Made by a program: the position numbers and the translations under genes. From NCBI GenBank assembly GCA_021808875.1, contig JAKBAU010000147.1, forward strand, positions 1 to 8,522: a stretch of DNA of 8,522 bases, written 5' to 3'. Positions 5,601 to 8,522 of the stretch are shown here, one piece after another. The stretch is from Pseudomonadota bacterium (GTDB lineage: Bacteria; Pseudomonadota; Alphaproteobacteria; Micropepsales; Micropepsaceae). Within the stretch, counting starts at the first letter, position 1. Every line of letters starts with the position of its first letter. The notes under the pieces are model-generated. The model searched no databases and was not told the origin of the DNA. It was given only the letters and a program-made list of their open reading frames with translations.

Positions 5601-6122
5601 ATGAACATGACGAGCAAACTTCATCCGGGTCAGACTTTCGTTCCTGTCGCCTTCAAACAGCTTAATGGCGCCGAGTTCACCTTCGGCGCCCCCGGCGGCT
5701 GGCAGGCGCTGTTTGTCATCCGCGGCCAGCATTGTCCGATTTGCAAATCCTTTCTCGCGGAAATCGAGCAACGGCGCGAGGCGCTGGCGGCTCTCGGCGT
5801 GTCGGTTGCCGCCGTCTCCGCCGACAGCGAAGCGCAGACCCGCCTCACCGCCGAGGCGGCGAGGGTGAACTTCCCGCTGCTCTACGGCATGGACGAGGCG
5901 ACCATGCACCGTCTCGGCCTCTACGTGTCCGAGCCGCGCTCGGCGCAGGAGACCGACCATCGCTTCCCCGAGCCGGCGCTCTTCGTCGTCAATCCCGAGG
6001 GCGAGCTGCATCTCGTGGACATCGCCAACGCGCCCTTCCTGCGGCCCGACCTCGACCGCATCGTGCGCGGGCTCGGTTTCATCATCGAGAAGGCCTATCC
6101 GATCCGGGGCACGGTGAAATGA
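5601..6122 (+). CDS. peroxiredoxin-like (AhpC/TSA-redoxin superfamily) protein
   Basis: A 173-aa thioredoxin-fold protein of the peroxiredoxin-like group. The N-terminus has LHPGQTFVPVAFKQLNG, then VIRGQHCPICKSFLAEIE with Cys45 and Cys48 in a CPxC arrangement at the peroxidatic position. A strand with VAAVSADSEAQTR and a region LFVVNPEGEL typical of the fold follow. It should reduce peroxides, or act as a thiol oxidoreductase, using its two cysteines. AGAGG (5591-5595) supports ATG 5601; an in-frame ATG at 5607 is an alternative. Its stop overlaps the dehalogenase start (ATGA, 6119-6122), so the two are translationally coupled. Gene intact. Confidence 0.85.
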   Translation: MNMTSKLHPGQTFVPVAFKQLNGAEFTFGAPGGWQALFVIRGQHCPICKSFLAEIEQRREALAALGVSVAAVSADSEAQTRLTAEAARVNFPLLYGMDEATMHRLGLYVSEPRSAQETDHRFPEPALFVVNPEGELHLVDIANAPFLRPDLDRIVRGLGFIIEKAYPIRGTVK

Positions 6123-6805
6123 GCCCGCTCGCCGGCATCCACGCCTGCGTCTTCGATGCTTACGGCACCATCTTCGACTTCGCCTCCGCCGCGGCGCGCT
6201 GCGCGGAGATCCCCGAGGACAAACGCGCCGCCCTGACCAATCTGTGGCGCGACAAGCAGCTGCAATATACGTGGCTGCGGTCGCTGCAGGACCGCTACGC
6301 GGATTTCTGGCAGGTGACGGGTGAAGCGCTGGACTTCACGCTCGACAGCCTCGGCATCGCGACGCCAGCCCTACGCGACCGTCTGATGGACCTTTACCTC
6401 ACTCTCTCGGCCTTTCCCGAAGTTCCCGACACGCTGCGCCGGCTGAAGGAGGCGGGCTTCGTCACCGCGATCCTCTCCAACGGCTCGCCAGCGATGCTGG
6501 ATGCGGCGGTGCGCGGGGCCGGCTTGCAGAACCTGCTTGACGCCGTGCTGTCGGCCGACGCCGTGCAGGTCTTCAAGACCCATCCGCGCGTCTACGATTA
6601 TGTCCTGCAACAGTTCGGGGTCCGCGCGGAGCAGATTTCGTTCCAGTCCTCCAATGCTTGGGACGCGTATGCGGCCTCCGCCTACGGGATGCGCGTGGTG
6701 TGGTGCAACCGTTACGGCCAGCGCCGCGAGCGATTGCCGGGCGCGCCGGACCATGAGGTGAAGAGCCTCGCCGAACTGCCGGCGCTGCTGGCTCTGCCGG
6801 CCTGA
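6119..6805 (+). CDS. L-2-haloacid dehalogenase, HAD type II
   Basis: The 228-aa enzyme would hydrolyse L-2-haloacids to D-2-hydroxyacids. The full catalytic set known for type II dehalogenases is visible: nucleophile Asp13 in CVFDAYGTIFD, Thr17, Arg44 in NLWRDKQLQYTWLRS, Ser120-Asn121 in AILSNGS, Lys152 and Tyr158 in VFKTHPRVYDY, and Ser176/Ser177, Asn178 and Asp181 in FQSSNAWDAYA. The cap domain spans roughly residues 18-97. ATG 6119 overlaps the peroxiredoxin-like stop; the frame is open further upstream but only within that gene. It is followed after 24 bp by a DehI-fold gene, so two unrelated dehalogenase families lie side by side. Cytoplasmic; length is normal. Confidence 0.93.
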   Translation: MSPLAGIHACVFDAYGTIFDFASAAARCAEIPEDKRAALTNLWRDKQLQYTWLRSLQDRYADFWQVTGEALDFTLDSLGIATPALRDRLMDLYLTLSAFPEVPDTLRRLKEAGFVTAILSNGSPAMLDAAVRGAGLQNLLDAVLSADAVQVFKTHPRVYDYVLQQFGVRAEQISFQSSNAWDAYAASAYGMRVVWCNRYGQRRERLPGAPDHEVKSLAELPALLALPA

Positions 6806-6829
6806 CCGCGCCAGGGTGAGACTAGCGCC

Positions 6830-7634
6830 ATGCTTGCGGAGATCCGGCCGCCCGACGCACCTCCCGCGATTTCGGCGATCTATGCCGACATTCGCGCGGT
6901 CTCCCGCGTGCCGATGGTCAACCTGATCTGGCTGGCACTTTGCCGCTCTGCCAGGCGCGCTCGACTGGACATGGACCGCAGTGCGACCGCTGGTCGGGTC
7001 AGAGGAGATGCAGGCGACGCGCGCGCGCGTCGCTGCGGCCGTGGCGCTGCCCTCGATCCCCCAGCTCGCACCGACGGCCCTGGCGGAGGCCGGCCTCGAT
7101 GCGGCCGGCCTGGGTGCGCTGCGCGCCATGATGGCGGCCTATGTGCGCGGCAACCTGACGAACATGGTCGCGCTCACCGCGCTGCGCCTGCGGCTCGATG
7201 CGCCGGACCGGCCGGCGGCGCGGCTTTCTCCCGCCCCCGCCGCGCCGGCGGCGCTGCCGCTGCCGCCGCTGTCCCGCATCGAGGCGCTGCCGGCCGATCT
7301 CGCCGCCACCGTCCGGGCGCTGGCGGCCACGCACGACGGTGCCGGCGACGGCGTGATCCCGAGCCTTTATCTCGCGCTCGCGCCCTGGCCCGGCGTAGCG
7401 ACGGCCCTCGGCAGCTGGCTCGGCCCGCTCTACGCGCCCGAGGCGATGCGGGTGGCGCGGGGGAGCACGGTGCGGGCGGCGGAGCAGAAGGCGGCGGCGA
7501 TGCTGCCCGCGGTCGGGCCGGCGCCGGAAGGGCTTGCCGCGATGCGCCCGACGCTCGATCGGTTCACCCGTCTCGTCGTCCCTGACCTGATCTCGGTCTG
7601 CATCGCGCTCGAAGGGGCGTTGTCCGGCAGTTAG
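6830..7634 (+). pseudogene. DehI-family (halocarboxylic acid dehalogenase fold) protein, frameshifted, catalytic Asp absent
   Basis: Reading starts at ATG 6830 (EIRPPDAPPAISAIYADIRA, then VPMVNLIW) and must shift by one base near 6932 to continue WHFAALPGALDWTWTAVRPL to the stop at 7632-7634. The joined protein is about 267 aa. Segments AIYADIRAVSRVP, LPGALDWTWTAVRPL, GLDAAGLGALRAMMAAYVRGN and LTNMVALTAL parallel DehI of Pseudomonas putida PP3, and a second half (PLSRIEALPADLAATVRALA, LALAPWPGVATALGSWLGPL) matches the second DehI repeat. DehI's catalytic Asp189 (ASDFQALANWP) aligns with Leu in PSLYLALAPWP, so dehalogenase chemistry is doubtful even if the frame were whole. The shift may be a mutation, a sequencing error or recoding. 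It follows the HAD dehalogenase by 24 bp. Confidence 0.75.
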
Positions 7635-7969
7635 CACTGCGCATTTACACCGCCTGCAACCAGAGGCAACAAACTTACCGTTTGGCGCTGGTTTCAAGTG
7701 CGCTGGCCGAATTCATCGTTCAGTTCCGCCCACTTGCCTCTGATTCCTCAGGCCTCGTTTACTTGAGCCGGGCGCAGTTCGCCCAACCACGATAGAACGA
7801 AGCCTACGAAGCCCGTCAGTACTGTAGGCCGTTCATCACTCGGCTAATCCGGACTTGGTCCCACTTGGTCGACCACTGGACGAGTTGCGCCCTCTACCGA
7901 AAGTCGACCGACACGGGATTACCGGTGACCTAACGACGGGTCTTATCTGGGATTTCCAGCCTCAGGGCG
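7635..7969. other. 335-bp stretch without a recognisable gene, next to the right junction
   Basis: I see no gene with a credible start. Short symmetric elements are present: GCCTAC/GTAGGC (7802-7807 and 7824-7829), a repeated ACTTGGTC (7853 and 7863), and the palindrome TGGTCGACCA (7866-7875). These could be arm-type recombinase sites of the element, but nothing proves it. The base composition is lower in GC than the cargo genes. Confidence 0.4.
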
Positions 7970-8077
7970 TACTACCACCAGCAGTACCTGGCGAAAAATC
8001 CGGACGGGTATTGCGGGCTGGGGGGATGCGGGGTGCCCTTCAAATTCGCGGAGTTGTCGGCGGGCGAGAAGGCGTAG
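7970..8077 (+). pseudogene. msrA: msrA 3'-end fragment, displaced original gene end
   Basis: The frame TAC TAC CAC CAG onward gives [20 protein letters not shown], then [15 protein letters not shown] and TAG at 8075-8077. It matches the left msrA end for 28 codons, then carries its own C-terminus. Upstream of 7970 the reading has no MsrA character. I read it as the chromosomal gene end cut off by the integrated element. It has no start and should not be translated. Confidence 0.85.
7971..8055 (+). repeat. 85-bp direct repeat, right copy (candidate attR)
   Basis: This matches 24-108 with one mismatch (C at 8047 against T at 100). The two copies are 7947 bp apart, which gives the size of a circle formed by recombination between them. 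Confidence 0.75.
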
Positions 8078-8088
8078 TCGGAGCGATA

Positions 8089-8115
8089 CGGTGGGTTTCA
8101 GAGGGAAACCCGCTG
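8089..8115 (+). terminator. strong hairpin after the native msrA end, likely msrA terminator
   Basis: An 11-bp stem (8089-8099 with 8105-8115; GGGTTTC/GAAACCC core, two G-T pairs) with a 5-nt loop starts 12 bp past the msrA stop. No T-run follows, so it may be an mRNA end-stabilising or weak terminator structure. The left msrA copy has no such hairpin nearby. Confidence 0.5.
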
Positions 8116-8249
8116 GTTAGTGTCGTCCTCAACGAAGGTCCTGCCTGTGGCTCCGGGTAGATACAGGATGCATGCGGCGTTGGGGTCTGCCAGACGTCTA
8201 CCGTCGGCTGCGGGTAGGGACCGCCCGCTGTGAAGCTCATGAGCAGTGA

Positions 8250-8278
8250 TTGCGGTAGCTACGATTCGTAGCTACAAT
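8250..8278 (+). promoter_or_regulatory. brnT promoter with operator palindrome
   Basis: The -35 TTGCGG (8250-8255) and -10 TACAAT (8273-8278) are 17 bp apart. A perfect 10-bp inverted repeat around a single T (8255-8275; each arm contains GTAGCTAC, itself palindromic) fills the spacer and enters the -10. This is the expected place for autorepression by the BrnA antitoxin or the BrnTA complex. The -10 ends 5 bp before the ATG, so the transcript would be leaderless or nearly so. Confidence 0.65.
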
Positions 8279-8283
8279 GCGTC

Positions 8284-8522
8284 ATGTACACTTGGGATGA
8301 AGCGAAACGACGGGTGAATCTGCGCAAGCATGGCATCGATTTCCGCGACGCACCGAAGATCTTCCGCGGATTCACGCTCACGGCAGAAGATGATCGGGAA
8401 TTCCACGGTGAGCAGCGTTTTCTCACGCTAGGTTTGCTTGAGGATCAAGTCGTCTCGGTAGCCCACGCCGAGCGCGGGAAGGACATCCGGATCATTTCGA
8501 TTCGCAAGGCAACGAAACATGA
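8284..8522 (+). CDS. brnT: BrnT-family ribonuclease toxin, 3' end outside window
   Basis: 79 complete codons are present and the frame is still open at the window end. The BrnT signature is clear: YTWDEAKRRVNLRKHGIDF (Trp4, Asp5, Lys8, Asn12, Lys15, His16, Gly17, Phe20), then a RFLTLGLLEDQVVSVAHAE strand region, then DIRIISIRKATKHE. BrnT is a RelE-like mRNA interferase neutralised by BrnA, normally encoded just downstream. There is no Shine-Dalgarno sequence before ATG 8284, fitting leaderless translation. Located just outside the island's right junction, so it is probably chromosomal or part of a neighbouring element. Nearly full family length is present. Confidence 0.9.
   Translation, partial: MYTWDEAKRRVNLRKHGIDFRDAPKIFRGFTLTAEDDREFHGEQRFLTLGLLEDQVVSVAHAERGKDIRIISIRKATKH

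Noticed and set aside
5732..6118. Upstream extension of the dehalogenase frame
   Set aside because: It lies within the peroxiredoxin-like gene; the dehalogenase family begins at ATG 6119.
6371..7129. 252-codon open frame on the minus strand
   Set aside because: It is antisense to the dehalogenase and the DehI-like gene, both clearly supported on the plus strand, and its product shows no family features.
7855..8160. 101-codon plus-strand frame across the right junction
   Set aside because: It begins with TTG, reads the msrA repeat out of frame and has no recognisable domain.
235..8203. 11-base match GACGTCTACCG at 235-245 and 8193-8203
   Set aside because: Short and not extended on either side; the right copy lies outside the island, so chance is a sufficient explanation.
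1..8522. tRNA, rRNA or CRISPR array
   Set aside because: I saw no cloverleaf-like tRNA sequence, no rRNA motif and no regularly spaced repeats. In particular the island sits in msrA, not next to a tRNA gene.

Overview
The window is GC-rich DNA that looks alphaproteobacterial, probably Hyphomicrobiales/Rhizobiales. This rests on the DUF6499/DUF2285 regulator genes, a family known from rhizobial integrative and conjugative elements (ICEs), and on the overall codon style. It is best read as a small genomic island of about 7.9 kb sitting in the 3' end of msrA (peptide methionine sulfoxide reductase A). The left edge is the C-terminal end of an msrA gene. The same 85 bp of msrA (one mismatch) recurs at 7971-8055, followed by what looks like the original gene end and a strong hairpin. 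The two copies would be the left and right junctions of an integrated element. No integrase, relaxase or conjugation gene is present.

Left part (109-1938): degraded ICE regulatory DNA. It holds a possible short XRE-type HTH remnant (214-435), a small DUF2285 protein (550-822), and a gene closely resembling the frameshifted excision activator FseA of ICEMlSymR7A. The FseA-like gene has an N-terminal DUF6499 frame (932-1180), a TTT-C slip site at 1124-1127, and a +1-frame DUF2285 continuation. That continuation is cut by a 238-bp insertion at 1444-1681 made of four copies of a ~24-bp terminal repeat, two facing each way, with a 6-bp target duplication (GCGCCA). It resembles an internally deleted IS21-type element. 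Removing it with one target copy rejoins the DUF2285 domain in frame.

Central and right part (2136-7634): cargo. A DsbA-like thiol oxidoreductase gene (minus strand) diverges from a TetR regulator across a 91-bp intergenic region with a palindrome inside the promoter spacer. Downstream on the plus strand are yfcG (glutathione disulfide-bond oxidoreductase) and a second, beta-etherase-like GST, all joined by ATGA overlaps; then an AhpD-like alkylhydroperoxidase; then a peroxiredoxin-like protein overlapping an L-2-haloacid dehalogenase (HAD type II); then a gene of the DehI fold that carries a one-base frameshift and lacks the catalytic Asp known from DehI. Together they suggest thiol/glutathione handling of electrophiles, peroxides and halogenated acids, probably under the TetR protein, whose Cys104 sits where NemR has its sensing cysteine.

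Right part (7635-8522): 335 bp without a recognisable gene, the second msrA end with its hairpin, and the start of a BrnT toxin gene that runs off the window. Its promoter carries a near-perfect operator palindrome and seems to give a leaderless message.
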